Source: Strongylocentrotus purpuratus
Lineage: Eukaryota; Echinodermata; Echinoidea; Camarodonta; Strongylocentrotidae
Direction: 5' to 3'
DNA length: 64,000 nucleotides
Assembly (NCBI RefSeq): GCF_000002235.5
Contig: NW_022145599.1
Span: forward strand, 21,958,155-22,022,154
Shown here: in pieces, positions 1 to 13,424 of the stretch
How the letters are laid out: every line of letters begins with the position of its first letter
How positions within the stretch are numbered: position 1 is the stretch's first letter
Made by a program: the position numbers and the translations under genes
The notes under the pieces: model-generated
The model's input: the letters and a program-made list of their open reading frames with translations, nothing else
The model's database searches: none
Told to the model about the DNA's origin: nothing

Positions 1-2100
1 AAGGTTTTATCACAATAAAATGAAGTTCAAATCTTCCCAGAACTTTATTGATCAATCTCTCTTGCTCTTTCGAGTGCTAATTCAAGTTCTAGGAAGATTA
101 GATTTTGATCTTTCAAGAATAGACATTACAATCACTTCATGGAAAGAGGCTAAACATTGTAAAAAAACTTCATGGGCAATAGTGAAATTAAAAAAAAAAG
201 TTTCACGAAAAAACTTTCGGTTCAATTATTTCAAACTTGTTTTTACAAGACTCACAAATTTATATGAATTATATTGACTTAACCCCTGATTGTTAATGCC
301 TTTTTAAGTTTCAATTCATTAAAGATGAAAGTTTCATTCTGATCACGCGACTATATTTTGGACATTTTTGTTGTTGTAGAGAAGTTGGATATGTAGTACA
401 ATCGATGTGTATCGTAAGGGTTTTAAATCCAAAAATTGATAAGAAGTCGATCAATCTTGAATGGAAGTCATGTGCACTGCGCAAAAAAAATTGGGTATAA
501 AGGGGCTACTCATGCATGTGGCATGAACTTTTGGTCCAAGTTTTTTTAGCGCTATTTCTTGTCGTATTTCGAAATATGGCTTTTTAGCCATAAATATAAA
601 CATAAATATTGCACCCCTTAGCCAGGAAAATTGTCAATCAATTGATTGCAGTAGTTTTCACTTTCGATTTGTTAACAAAGAAATAATCACACAATTATTG
701 TCATATGACAACACTCCACAATGCTATACAAGGCTAAAACATCAATCAATTGATGCAGTAGTCTTTTTAGTTTCGATTTCTTAAAGATAAAGGTGAGTTC
801 TGGTTAAAAAAGAAAATGAATTCTCACAGAATCAAATGAAACTTACACTGAATGTTCAAGATTACAAATAAATGTCATTTGCCAAACAATTTTGGTAAAA
901 AATGTATACTGGCTGAGTAATGAGCATATAAAGATTAGGAAATCAAGGTTAGTAGCCCCGACACCATTTGTGTAGTCCCATATACATCTTTCTGTATACA
1001 GCGATTGTTACTTTACCAAGACTGGGCCAAATTTATTATGATTTTGATGACTCCAGAATTTTGCAGTACACACCAATACTTACATGCTACATGATCATTT
1101 CACACCTTTTCTTTTACAATGCAATCGGATGACCAGAACTCACCTTTATCTGTAACTAAAAAGCCATCACAAAAATTGTTGTCTTATGAATTATATATGA
1201 ATCTATAATTCTTTACAAGGCTAACACATCTTCTGCTTCAATGCTTTAGAATCTGGTGCTTAATAAAGAAACAATCAAACAATAATATCATTGTCATATG
1301 ACAGCACTCCACAATTCTATACAAGGTTAAAACATCAATTAATTGATAGCAGTAGTCTTTTTAGTTTCGATTTATTAACAAAGAAACAGTCACAAAATTG
1401 TATGACAACTCTTCATAATTCTTTACAAGGCTAACACATCTTCTGCTTCAATGATTTAGAATCTGGTGTTAAAAAAAACGTGTGGAAAACAATGGCATAC
1501 ATGTCGTAAAAGCTGCCGATCAACCAATCAGATATCACGAATAAATGGGTTGAGGTTTCATATATTGCTATGTAGTACCACCGTACATTAATTTTCCACA
1601 AAACTGCAATTAAAACGATTCATCGAAAGTTGCTGATTGAATCATGTTGTATTAAAATTCCCTTGTCCGGCTCGTTGGCTCAGTGGTTTTTCCGTTCGAT
1701 ATATAATAATAAATAATAATAATACATAACATTTATTAGGCGCTTAATACTGATGTTTCTAAGGATTATTACCAAATTTTTATACTTCTCCTTCGCGATC
1801 GACTTTCTCGGATTACGTGGCCCTTTAGTCAATGGTGAGCTTCATTTTGACATTAAGACCATCAATGTATTTGATATGCACTAATTATCCGTGTGTACTC
1901 CGGTGTATAGTTGTAATTGGTTGTTTATGTTGTAATTGTTCCGCTATTAGCTATATCGTTAAATAATACAGCACAGATATTAAATTGAATTGAATATATT
2001 TTCTTCTGCAAAACATACAGACCAAATTTCATGTCAGCGATACAACATATACAAAATATAATAGAAATGTTGACGTTAAAACAAAATGTAATCGATAACA
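1..2100. repeat. Repeat block, copy A (5' part of duplication unit 1)
   Basis: AT-rich non-coding sequence that recurs in the same order near 9510-11527, 16520-19757, 40890-42530 and, in part, 62185-62760. Shared landmarks include a stretch with CTTTATTGATCAATC near 48, the CAATCAGATATC motif near 1525 and a segment around 1660-1900 containing GGCTCAGTG and ATTACGTGGCCC. Each full copy lies upstream of a receptor copy, so the block belongs to a segmental duplication unit rather than being an independently dispersed repeat. The left edge is cut by the window. No credible open reading frame is present. Confidence 0.75.
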
Positions 2101-3726
2101 CACTATTAAGAAATATTCATTAATATATCTGCAGAAGAAGAAGGGCAATTACAATAAGCGTTCGCTTCAAAGTCTGATAGCCCTGGGTGGGGTGGATGAT
2201 TACAAGAATGAAAAGAAATGATGATGGTGTTGATGATGGTGATGATGTTGATGAGAATGATGATGAGAATGAAAATGAACACATGTTTATTTGAATATGC
2301 CTGACACATAAAAACTTATAGTATACAGGAGTTATACAATAACGTGATGGGTGTTTATAGAAATCTGGAAAGAATATTTAATATTTAATCAGCCCTGGGA
2401 AAAGATCAAACAATGTACCCTGACATAAATGCTTTCTTCGTATTTAATTTAAATGAATTTAAGGTTTAACATGTTTCAATTGATTGCATTTTTTCTACGT
2501 AACACATTTATGTGATTAAAGCACCCTTTCCCCGATACATAATATATTCATGAACACAAACCTGGAGTTTTTCAATGATCGAATGGCATATCAAAGCCAA
2601 ACTTAATTTATTCTTAGAAACGGAAAGCATTTAAAGACTTTTAAAGAAAATCAACAGTTTCTGTATATGAATTCATAAAGATATATGTTGATAACATTTA
2701 GAACAATGGAGGGCAGAGTTTGAGGTATGAACAATAAGGTGGGACATATTTGCTATATGTTGTCAGGATCTATTGTTTTGTAACCCACTTTTTCACTTCT
2801 ATGATAAAAACCGACAGCAAGCAAAATGTTAACTCTTGCTCAATTTTCTAAATTTTCTCAATCAGACGTTCTTACAGTTACATTAGTGTGCCCATCCAAG
2901 TGTGAAAGTTCAAAAACACAATTGATCGTGATTGATGTTGGCTGAGTATTATTTTTCCCTTTAATTTGATATATATATATATATATATTGTCATATTTTA
3001 ATGGCAGTTTATATGAAAATGTTGAACAATAAAGAGTACCCACGTTCTATTTTTGCTAAGTGTATCCTTAGTTCCTTGTTAGCATCGATTTCTGCATTCA
3101 GAAATAATGCTCTTCTGTCTGTAGAACGGTAAATAAATTTATTTAGGTCATTACTCTTGAGGAGTACAGTTTGGGAGTTTAACCTGTCATACAAATCCAC
3201 AAGGCATTATCAAAACGAACGCCGATCAAAAAGAGGAGACACAGGAGTCGTGTGCCTCTTTTATTTTTATTTTTCTTTAAGGGGAATCATAACATAAATA
3301 TATATGGTTATTCGGGCACCCCCGCACCAAGTAGAGTCCAGCTACGACAGCATGCATCTATACGTTTTGTTTAGGCATCAGAGCGCGCCACCTCCGTTTT
3401 AAAATTCTAGGTAATACTAGTAACCCATTATAGACTAGATTTCGAACCTTGTCTTAAAACAGCCCCAAAGATATGCTAGAAATTACGCGAAACACAACTT
3501 AAAGGGGAAGTCAATCCTGATATTAAGTTGGTTATAATAGAAGCAGGAAAATGAAATAAACAGGCCAGTAAGTGAAAGTTTAAGGAAAAACCGATTATAA
3601 ATAAGACAGTTATGAATTTTTGAAGGTGTGATCGATCAAACACAAAATGGTAACAACGTGTCGTATCTTGTGAGTTCCCCTCCTGTAGTCCTGTTTGCCC
3701 AGTACTACAAGAATTCAAAACATTAT
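2101..3726. repeat. Shared upstream flank of GPCR copy 1, with simple repeats
   Basis: Non-coding flank. Bases 2106-2340 match 62700-62960 and part of 24196-24300. Bases 2850-3726 match about 25760-26590. It contains a GAT-rich microsatellite near 2218-2275 and an (AT)n run at about 2969-2988. Relative to unit 3 it lacks about 930 bp corresponding to 24800-25745, and it also lacks the roughly 320-bp insertion found at 24295-24620. I see no gene here. Confidence 0.65.
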
Positions 3727-5244
3727 GGCCCCTATTCTGAAGTCAGGTTTAGTTAAGCCCATGTTTAACTTTAAACCAGGGTTTAACCAAACCAGACTTC
3801 AGGTGTATTAAAGTATCATTTCAGTTTCTGAAAGCCAGGTTAAGTTAAACCCGGGTTTAAGTCTAGTCTAAACCCAAGTTAAGCCAATGTTTAAATACCA
3901 TGGAGAAGTAGTCTGCTTGTAGTGCACATGTACAGCTCACCCATTTCCAGGGCAGCTGCTGGCTAGATTTCGTGCTACAAAATAATTTCAATTCAAAATA
4001 TCTAACACAAATATCTCTTTCGAAGCAACCGTTGAACGTTAAGGCGTGATTCTTTGTTATATTATTGATGTATTGTAAAACTGCTGAAAAAGTCTGAATC
4101 GAGGTGGCATTGGTCTTAATGAATAAATAAATAATCAATAAAATAAAAAATCGGTAATTCTACAATTTCTGCCAAGATTAGTCAAAACTTACAGAACATC
4201 CTAAAATGTTCTAAATAAGATTAAAATGACTAAAAAGGATACTTAAAATGATTAAATATACCTTCTTGATGCAGAGTAACTAGTTCAAGGTCAACATTGA
4301 AGCTCATTTTACGAAATTTTAGGCGTTGCTTTTATAGGACAATGATATTCTTTATCGAACCGTTTTCACGTAAGTACGGCGGCCGAGCAAATTCTAGACC
4401 TAATCTGGGCAGAAATTTTATAATTACCCAGAACTCTACTAGAGTTCCGGCTTAATACGCTCGTTGGCACTTAATTGATCCATGGTTACCTTATAAATAT
4501 AAATCTAGATCTACATGATTTTACTCTGAACTCTTATCCAACCTTTACAATTTAATTTTAACTAGCATTTGTTTACATCGTTGGCTAACGATGTAACAAA
4601 TGCATTCACAGCTTCAAACTACGTTAACATTACGTCAAACTAGAGGTATGGGGCTACTAAATTTGTATTCCTCTGCAACAAAGTGATACGTGTCGATTTA
4701 CTTTGGCAACTTTTTTGTTTGAAGGATTGTCGGGCGCTAGTTCAGAAGTCTGTCCAAAATTTGACCGTAACTCAGGCAAGGAAAGGCAGCCATCACTTGC
4801 ATCCGCACGCGATTTGTGTGCTGGATCTAGAATCAGCTAGCTAGCTGGTCTGTAAATCGCTGTTTGTTTGGTAAAACGACAGCGATGCAAAATATCCTCG
4901 TCACCGTATATGTGGAAGGGATTTTTTCTTTCAAAAAGAGGTCTCTCGGGTCTAATCATATGCAGTAACTGGTCGTAATGGTGTCTTCTTCTCTGAATAT
5001 TTAACACATACACCATTGCGAAAAATAGTTAGACCTGACTTAAGCCAGACTTAAACTATGTGTGCCTAAGGTTTAAATATCTGTACAATTTCTACAATGT
5101 AAGACCAGACATAAACCTAGGTTTAAGTTAAACCTGAGTTTAGAAACGTAATGTTAAACGTAGGTTTAAAACTGAGAGTTATGCGAGACTTAGACTAGAC
5201 TTAAACCTAGGTTCAAAGTTAAACCTAACTTCAGAATACGGGCC
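3727..5244. mobile_element. Foldback-type DNA element with long inverted termini
   Basis: The left end begins GGCCCCTATTCTGAAGTCAG. The reverse complement of the right end begins GGCCCGTATTCTGAAGTTAG. The inverted arms extend imperfectly for about 200 bp and are filled with variants of GGTTTAAGTTAAACC. The paralogous site near 26589 (unit 3) has neighbouring sequence continuous on both sides and no insert, which fixes the boundaries. The target duplication is short and ambiguous (AT or similar). The core holds no transposase-like frame, so the element looks non-autonomous. I cannot assign a superfamily. Confidence 0.75.
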
Positions 5245-6262
5245 AATGCGTTCCCTTTAATAAGTAAGACTGGTCGGATCGCAGTTTTACACACTCAGAA
5301 ATAAGGGGCAATTGGGGTGCAGATTTGCATCCACCTACATGTATATTGGCAGGATCCTAGTCGAATTGAGGAGTGTGCACTGGGGTGTAGGCAAATGTGA
5401 CTTTGACAGATAAATTATCTTGTCTTATAATGCTGCCTACAATGAATCATATCCTTTCATACCAGCATATATTTAATCAGGATTTCCTTTCTTTTTTTAT
5501 TCATGCTGTGCATTTCCGTAAATGGTCCACATTATTTTAAAGTCTGTTTTGAGTCAGAAAGACTCATAATTAAAAAAAATCATAATAACTCATAATAGTA
5601 GGGCAGTCGATTAGGCCTATTGCATGTCCGCTTTCATCATGTTCATTTTTACAGGTAGGAATTCTCAAGCAACATCTTATCATATGAATACTTAAACATG
5701 TTCTCCCAAGCTGATAGTAGATTTTGTTTTCAAAATCTTGGCGGATTCATCGAGGGGACCTTCATGCCAAGTCAAGCTTTCCTGCCATTTGCGTATTTTG
5801 AATTAAGGAAAAAAGGCTGCTTCTGTATCTTTGGGCTAGGACGGGATTCAGAAATAGTCCATCATTCGTTATAGAGCAATTACTAAGATAGTTTCTAACT
5901 CTATATCATAATATTAATCGAACCACGAAGACATTAGACTCTATATTGTTGTTTAAGGTAGGTGAGAAGATATGATACATTTAAATACTTTCTTCAACAA
6001 CCCTTTGGCCCTTGCTTTTTCCTACCTTGAATATAATCGTCCACCATGTGCATCACTTTTGCAAATAATGATTCAGAAGTGAAATAATTTTTCAGTCACA
6101 GGCAACTGTCCACATCTTTGAACGAAGTCATCTTTTAAATATTACATGGACACATTTGGTTGACCCACATTACCTTGAAAATTTGACAGAAATAAAATTG
6201 ATATCTTTTAAGCTCTGTGCTGTGTAACTGGTATTCGTTCTTTCCTTTGTAAATTATTTTCA
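5245..6262. repeat. Upstream flank of GPCR copy 1, shared with unit 3
   Basis: Collinear with about 26600-27632, and in its last 500 bp with 13540-13947 and 42960-43385. Landmarks are GACTGGTCGGATCGCAG near 5270, a block near 5800-5870, and the pyrimidine-rich tract ending in TTTTCAG immediately before the receptor leader. It has no coding potential. It is likely intron or 5' regulatory sequence of the receptor. Confidence 0.6.
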
Positions 6263-6292
6263 GAAAATATTTTAGCTGATCACAGGTTAAAT

Positions 6293-6820
6293 ATGGCAGA
6301 TGAAAGCACCCTTCCTCCGTCGACCTTTGACACATCACACAGACGTCTTCAAGGCGCCCATTTTGCTGTTACCGTTATCATTCTCCTTATAATCAGCATC
6401 ACAGGAATCATCGGAAACTCAATCGTGATCATCGCCATCGTTCTCTCTCGCAAGCTCAGGTCGACCCTCAACTGGTTTATCCTAAACCTTGCATGTGCCG
6501 ATCTGTTGACGTCGATCTGCCTTCTCTTTTATGTTGCAAGTTTGCTGATCAGTCAGTTTGAATGGACCATAAAATTTTGGATTTTTGTCATATCGGCCTG
6601 TATTGGCGTAAGCCTTTCGACCCATGCTTTCATTGGCTTCACCAGTTGGTATCTCATCACGAGAAACCAAGAAAAATTCAAGATAATTTACAAAGCCCGA
6701 AATTTATGCCTCATAATTGCATTAATGTGGGTGTTAAACTTCTCCTTGTTCTTCTTAATTGGCGTACTAGACGAGGAAAAACGTGATTTGGCCAACTTGG
6801 TTCGAAGCCCCGTCTTATAA
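6293..6820 (+). pseudogene. Rhodopsin-class GPCR, copy 1, truncated after TM4
   Basis: The ATG at 6293 follows an acceptor-like TTTTCAG (6257-6263) by 29 bases. The 175-residue frame starts MADESTLPPS, as in copies 2 and 3. It has TM1 with GIIGNS, TM2 with the LNLACADLLTS motif (the family's N/D positions), TM3, and TM4 with a tryptophan. Where class A receptors carry DRY at the end of TM3, this copy reads SWY. Similarity to copy 2 stops abruptly after the LDEEKR segment at about 6785, and an unrelated tail ends at TAA 6818-6820. TM5, the long third loop, TM6 and TM7 are absent. The leader has a 10-residue deletion relative to copy 2. As it stands it cannot form a seven-helix receptor. A non-signalling four-helix product is conceivable but unsupported. 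Confidence 0.85.
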
Positions 6821-7984
6821 ACAGTTGCGATTTAATAATTACAATTAAAGGTAAAGGCCAGTTTTGGAAATGCCCCAATTTCAAAAAATTAAATGGAAGC
6901 TCTCATTACCAATCATGTGAAAGAATATGTTTTGACTAATACATGATGATAACAAATTTGCCGGGAAACCGCCTAGTAATTCATATATTCGGTAAATTTG
7001 TTTCTCTCATGGTCTGTGAGAGATATAGGGTAGTCCCATATGCATCTTTCTGTGTATAGTGCTTGTAACTTTACGAAGAATGGGCCAAATTTCTTATCAT
7101 TTTGATGATTCCAGAACCTTGCTAGATGCTAGATGATCAACCTTTTCTGATCGATTCCACAACGTTTCTTTCACAATGCAATCGCAGGACCATAACTGGT
7201 ATTTACCTTTAATTAGCAATTGATATCATTCCGCAACTATGTACATCAGAGATAGGGTACCGCAAAATTGCGATTGATTGGAGGACTTCTGATTGATTGG
7301 GATCAATCTCAACTCTTTATACGACGGAGCCCAGGTTGGACAGATTACGACTCAAGTTGCGTTGTTGGGCAATCACACAACAAAATAATGGCTGTCAAGG
7401 TATGGCTAACTGAAACCGACTACTATACAGTAAGATCTGTTCGGGCTTCTTGATAATGATACTTATTTTTGTTGAATTTGGATAGGTCTATTTTCCATTA
7501 CTTTCCACCCTTTTTGATTTCGTAGAACTTTCTTTCTATGATACAAAATGCATATTCATGACCCTAGAATAGTTAAAATATTTCGTTTGGAGTTAGTGAG
7601 CGGTCCCTTCCTGTATCTCACCCCCACTCATGATCGCACTATATCCAATCGTCACTCCATGACGTTTCTGCTCTATTTTGTTGCAGCGCCATCACGTGTT
7701 TCCATTCAATTAAGGATTATGTCGCAAGTTGCATTTTTTTTTATTCTCTCTCTCTCCCTCCTCCCCTCTTTCCGTTCTTTAGGATATTAATTTAATTAGT
7801 TGGAACTAGGCTCGACTAGCATTTGTGCTTACTTCTAGTTTACGTGTATATCTTGTACATTAAATAGTGTGCAGATCTATGTTTAAATATCGTTTTAAAG
7901 CCATTACTGTTCCATCAACATTACTCTTCTAATATGTACACATGTATTGTATTGCATTAATTAAACTTCATTGAAATCAATAAT
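6821..7984. repeat. Non-coding interval with two fragments of other repeats
   Basis: Bases 7025-7215 resemble 955-1150 (shared TAGTCCCATATNCATCTTTC and TGGGCCAAATTT). Bases 7570-7795 resemble 36315-36510 (shared TGAGCGGTC, GCACTATATCCAA and GTTGCAGCGCCA), so 3' flank material of unit 3 also occurs after copy 1. The remainder is AT-rich and shows nothing recognisable. Confidence 0.5.
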
Positions 7985-8103
7985 CTGTTTATCTATGTAA
8001 AAAGGGCACCTTTCCTACGTAAAAAGGGGGCACTTTTGGTTTGGTGGTACTTGAAAAAGAAGGGGGCACTGTGCCCCCTGCCCCTCGAGAGCGCCGCCTC
8101 TGA
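7985..8103 (-). mobile_element. End fragment of the GTGCCCC-rich hAT-like element
   Basis: Read on the minus strand, this begins CAGAGGCGGCGCTC and continues with GGGGCAGGGGGCACAGTGCC and further GTGCCC blocks. It matches the left terminus of the 30298-32001 element over about 100 bp. The other terminus is not found nearby, so this is a truncated or solo end. Confidence 0.6.
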
Positions 8104-8220
8104 CTTTCGGTCTCCCATCGGTTTGCAGTCGGTACACTATCAGTTCAGCCCTCTTTTGAGTAATGTGCCCTTGGCACATATACTAATGCCCAAAAGAAAC
8201 ATGGAAGAAAAAAACGTATT

Positions 8221-8241
8221 TGGGGGGGGGGGGGGGGGGTT
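8221..8241. repeat. Poly-G tract
   Basis: About 20 consecutive G, flanked by AT-rich unique sequence. Similar runs sit inside several transposons in this window. Its length may be mis-called. Confidence 0.7.
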
Positions 8242-8329
8242 TAAAAGGTCTATACCTCTTTGGAGAGGATTTCTCTGGTATAAATTAAGATTTCCTGACC
8301 TCCAAGGGCCTCTAGTTTCACACCTGTAT

Positions 8330-8850
8330 CATAATTAAAGCACAATAGCGGGATGAGAGGTTGTCTAAATGTATTTTAAGATCTCCTGTCATAACAAGAG
8401 GAGATAATTTATACAATTGCTCATTCAACTGATCTGAGAATTCATTAATGAACAATGAAAAAGATTGAACCTGGTGGTTTATAAATGAATAATATTTCAA
8501 GAGTTGTCCTGCCATTAAAGACCACGGCTGACATAGCTTCAAAACTTGTATAGTTAACATATTGGTTAATATGTATAGAGAGATTGTCCCTATACAGGAG
8601 CCCGACACCACCTCCACGCCTGGGGGCTCTGGGGTGGTGCAGAAATGCAAAGTCAAGAGGAATGGGGTCAGCGATGACTGCATCATCAAATTTTATTATA
8701 AACAAAGTCATAAACGATTGTGGATTTATTTCGAAGGGATCGTGCATTGATACTACATAATTTAAGATGGTCCTCGAATCTGTCATGGCCACCCCTTTTC
8801 CCCTGATGTGTCCTCAGCCCTCGCCAGAAACCTAAGGACAAAATCCTCCC
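8330..8850 (-). mobile_element. Non-LTR retrotransposon fragment: APE-type endonuclease
   Basis: Two overlapping minus-strand frames together give a degraded apurinic-type endonuclease domain of a CR1/Jockey-like LINE. They show an N-terminal CSINARSLRNKS segment (near 8740-8766), then HHPRAPRRGGGVGLLYRD, and downstream a VMTGDLKIHLD box. That box corresponds to the catalytic GDFN motif, with K replacing N or S at the following position. The frames are broken at about 8560-8690. No reverse transcriptase follows, so the element is truncated. It is probably a dead copy. Confidence 0.75.
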
Positions 8851-9509
8851 CCAGGCCAAGGTGTTGTCCTCACGCCATTTGTTCAGATATACATGTACTT
8901 CCGGAATTGAATGAGTGTAGAAATTCACTAGAATAAGTATACTGAATACTATGAATATCCAAAATCGAGACGCAGTCATCACTAGAAGGGCCTGGATTAG
9001 GATAAATATCCCCACAACTTAGTAGTTTGACACATAATTGTGATAGTACAGTATTGGACTTCCAATGTACTTTCCTTTTGATTGTACAGAGACATTAAAC
9101 TGCTGAGAGCTCTCATAAAACAATAAATATGTGGTAGCTGAGTGCTTCTACATAAAAGAAGCCCAACTATTACAATAGAACACAATTTTAATGGTATAAT
9201 TGTGTCTGTGAGAGAGATCAGACTATATGCCAAATACATTTACAGTATGGTCTACGTATAGGCAAAACAGAAATGGCTGTACCTGCATACAGTATGGCAA
9301 AACTGAGAATAAATCTAACTCTAAATACACTAGAAATACAGTGTAAAATTTCAAAAACTGTACCACAGGTGCCTCAAGACAGACATTCATAGATATAATA
9401 CCATTCAAAATCAAAGAAATATTTATATAATAATATTATATAATAGCAAAAATTAACCTGAAATCAAGAGCTCTGCACGCGGGCAGCAGCAAGGTGCGCG
9501 CAACCAAAA
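8851..9509. other. Intergenic, no recognised feature
   Basis: AT-rich. The minus-strand frames here show no family resemblance and are taken as chance. A short GC-rich patch with CTCTGCACGCGGGCAGCAGC near 9470-9490 is unexplained. Confidence 0.4.
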
Positions 9510-11527
9510 CATAAATTTACGACGAATCAATTAGTATATTCATTTTAAATCTAAGATTAATGATTCCTTATAAAAAATTATGTTGATAAACATGAATTTC
9601 ATAACCGAAACTACTACAAAATGTGAATTAACCCTTTTCGAATTTTACATCACTTAAGTATTGCAAAGGCATGTGGTTTTTGAGGCGAATTAAATATACC
9701 TCTTATAAATCAATTCAACCAAGTAATGTGCATGCGTTACAAGGAAAGGAAATTATACTCTTGTCCATAAAGTTGGAATTTTCTTACCTTCTTTCATATT
9801 ATAATTTTGACGAGATGGTTTTAGAGATAGAATAAAGTTCAAACCTTCCAAGAACTTTATTGATCAATGTATGTGGCTCTTTAGATCGCTAATTTAACTT
9901 CTATGAAGATATGGTTTTGATCTATCAAGGAAAAAAAATTACAATCATTTCATGAATAGAGGCTAAAAATTGCTAACACTTTCTGGGCAAAATGTAAATA
10001 AAGAAAAATAATGATCTCACGAAAATATCTTCTAAATTCACGATTATGCCTACGCGTGGCATATGTTTTCGAATTTAGCATGAAAATTCTTACCTTGACT
10101 AGGGTAGTCCAATTTAATTAAATATAATTCAATGAAATCCTATCACATGCAATTTTATTCTCGTGGGAGCTACAAAATATTCAACATAGTACATACTTCA
10201 TTATTTCAGGTATTTAAATAATAAGAATAATACATATTTGCCATGGAAAAACAAAACTCATTTTGATCGGAGGCAATTTAAGTGATTAAAAAGATAATAG
10301 TTATATTATAAAGATTTCTTTATGATTTTTGTATGAGGGCTTTCTTTTATAGATAAATGTAATCATGGTAGAAACAACCATAAGATGATTTACAGATGAA
10401 GTCGCTCTCCCAGTAAAAACTCTTTTCAAATATCAGTTTCCATTCCGTAAAATGATACCATAAAGGCATATAAAAAGCACTTGATTGACACACAAGATTG
10501 AAAGCATTAACTTTTGTTTAAATTATTTCAAAAACCTTGTTTTGACAGGATGTATTCATGGATGCTGAAAAGAAAACCAAAACGCCATATATAAACACTT
10601 TATCGACACGCAAGATTAAACAATAGATTTGGATTAAATTACTTCAACCCTTGTTTATAGCATATTTACATTACTCTCGGTTAAAAATCTCGTTTTAGTT
10701 TCCATTTATTAAAGATAAAATTGAGTTCTGGTCATGCGAACAATTATGGATATTTGTTGTTGATGAGAGGACAGTAATGCAGTACAACCGGGGAATATAT
10801 ATTGTAAGCTTTTTAAATCCTAAAATGTATAAGAAATCGAATAATCTTGAATGGAAGCCATGTGCACTGCTCACATAATTGGGTATGGGGAACTACTCAT
10901 ACATGTGGCATGAAATTTTGGTCCAATTCTTTTGGCTATTTCTTATCGTATTTCGAATATGGCTTTTTAGCTATAAACATACCAATACATTGGATCACTT
11001 AGCCAGTAAAAATTCATTCAATTGATTGCACTAGTTTTCAGTTTCGATTTCTTAACAAAGAAACAATCATAAAAATATTTTCATAGCACTCCACAACTAT
11101 TTACAAATAACATCTTCGACTTCGATAATTTAGAATCTGGTGTCGAAAGAAGTTTTGGAAAACAATGGCATACATGACGTAAAAGCTGCGTATCAACCAA
11201 TCAGATTTCGCGAAGAAATGGGTTGATGTTTCATATATTGCTATGTAGTACCACCGTTTATTAATTTTCAACAAAATTGCAATTGGATGAATAGAAGACG
11301 ACTGATCAGAAAGTTGCTGATGAAGTCACGTTTTATCTATATTCCCTTGTCCGGCTTCTTGGCTCAGTGATTGTTGGTTTTGTGGATCATTTTCGTCTCA
11401 AGTATTATCACCAAATCTAGACTTCTCCTTTACGATCGACTTTCTCGGATTACGTGACTCCTTTAATCAATGGTGAGCTTCATTTTGACATTAAGACCAT
11501 CAATGTATTTGATATGCACTAATTATC

Positions 11528-12696
11528 CGAATGTGATTTTCCTTTAAAGAGAGATTCAGAAACTGTATGCATGGTATTGTTGTAATAAGTTATTGTTGAA
11601 TGTTCAAAAGACCAAATGTGTTATTTTCGCTCCAAGGGTAAAAAGCTGCCAGATGGCATTACTTTTCTTAATGTTGGAGGCCATGATGTTGCGCTTAGTG
11701 AAAATGTTCGGTTTTTAGGGTTAAACCATGGATGAGCATTTATCTTGGAGAAATAATTTAGATGCTGTATGCACAAAGTTGTCCCGTAGTGTAGGTGTCA
11801 TTTTTAGATTAAAATTTATTTCACCTGAAAGAGTGCTGATAACATTATATAATAGTATTATTCTTTCCTTATTTGACATATTGTAATGTTGCTCGGGGAA
11901 ACACTTTTAAGTCATATCTTGATAAGTTGAGAGTATGGCAGAAGAAGGCAATACGGCGTATTACTAATTCTTATCATAGACATCCAAGTTCTCCATTGTT
12001 CCTTCGACTAAGAATGTTACCACTAAGTGGACTTGTGTCGTTCAATTGCATATTGTTTATGTTTAATCTTAAGTCTATGCCTCATAAATGTACGTTAAAA
12101 GATTTATTCCGTCAGAACTCGCAAATTCATAATTATAATACACGTCAAAGGTGTCTTATTCGTCAGCCTTTTGCAAGAACAAATGTCACTCTGACCTCTT
12201 TCCATATCTCTTGCATTAAAGAATGGAACAGTCTGCCTGATGATATAAAAAATAGTACAACTCTTTCTAGGTTTAGAAGGTTATCTAAAACGTACCTACT
12301 TGAAAGACTGAAATAGTTTTTATTTGCATCCAGTAGTAATTTCTTATTCTAAAATGCTTTTTGACCACTAAGAATCTACTCGTCAGTGTGTTTGCTGTGT
12401 ATGGGCGTGTATGTGTGTGTGTGTGTGAGTATTTGTATGTTCTATATTCTGTAGCTTAGTATTTTTATCCATTGTATAATCATACGTAACATTCTTTTTA
12501 CTGTAAATGTATGTATTTTGTTGACTATAGGGCCCCGCTCACAAGCTTACCTTCTAAAGGGGTCCTAAAACCATTCAGTTTATGATGTAATCAAGTTAGA
12601 ATATGTTGATTGATGTACTATTACCAGTCTCTTTTTTATGTAACAGATTATATCATGCTTTGTGTGGTTTTGAATAAAATGAACTGAACTGAACTT
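11528..12696 (+). mobile_element. CR1/Jockey-like LINE, 5'-truncated (RT C-terminus)
   Basis: Copy D continues uninterrupted across this position (near 42515), so the insert is well bounded. It encodes the C-terminal third of a non-LTR polyprotein. First comes a frame with FLNVGGHDVALSENVRFLG and the MDEHLSWRNN motif. A shift follows near 11870, then a 147-residue frame (11873-12316) with KAIRRITNS, LFRQNSQIHNYNTRQ and EWNSLPDDIKN, all typical of the thumb and C-terminal region of CR1/Jockey-type elements. The catalytic RT boxes are missing. The 3' UTR ends at about 12696 in repeated GAACT units after AATAAAAT, a usual tail for this group. It is dead by 5' truncation. Confidence 0.85.
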
Positions 12697-12969
12697 TATT
12701 TGCTATATCGTGATAGAATACAGCTCACATATTCAACGACCAACATCTGCGAATATCTTATTATAAATGTATCGATAAAGAGTTACAATCAAAATGTACG
12801 TATCAAGTCAATAACTACATGTATACTGTTGTTATGTGTACAACGTACAGCAAAATAGAATTCACATCATATTTATCTTCCACAGGGTTCCTTTATTGAT
12901 TATCAACATAATGGTTTTCACGAAAGATCAATACATGCACTATTCCATGACTTGTCATATAGGTCCTGC

Positions 12970-13424
12970 AGTCTCCATCAGTTATTACCTTCAGAAAGGC
13001 CTTAAAAACACTGCAGTTTGTACTTGCAGTTCTTATTATATGTATTTAAGTAATTTTCATTTTCATTCACTCCAAGCGATTTGGGCCTTTTGGAAAAGCG
13101 CGGTATAAGTAATAATAATAATAATAATACAAATATTTAAACAATAAAATAATACAATATAACCTAGGCCGCACAGCGACATAAAAGATATTAAACTTGA
13201 CAAAATGTAACAAATTCTTTAACATAAAGAGAAACAAACAAGCTGAGCAAAGACTCTTCGAAACATTTGTTAATTTTCTTGAAGATTTGTTTCTGTTGTA
13301 TATCTTTCCATATCATAATAAGTTTTAACAGCTGACATAACTTTTTCAAACAGTGGTTTCTGATTTTTGCATTGGCTGAATATATTTATTTCTTACTATA
13401 ATAAAAGTTACAATTCAAAGCGTT
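12970..13424. mobile_element. Insertion with SINE-like tail
   Basis: Copy D reads straight through (GGTCCTGC joined to GTTGTTATGAC near 42835), whereas copy B carries about 450 extra bases. Inside, AAGCGCGGTATAAGTAATAA followed by an (AAT)n run at about 13108-13130 resembles the 3' tail of the SINE at 28950-29320. A tRNA-like head is not evident. The insert may be composite. Confidence 0.45.

Noticed and set aside
3009..3200. Small minus-strand protein conserved at 25909-26109
   Set aside because: Similarity reflects DNA-level duplication of the unit; flanking non-coding sequence is equally similar and there is no known domain.
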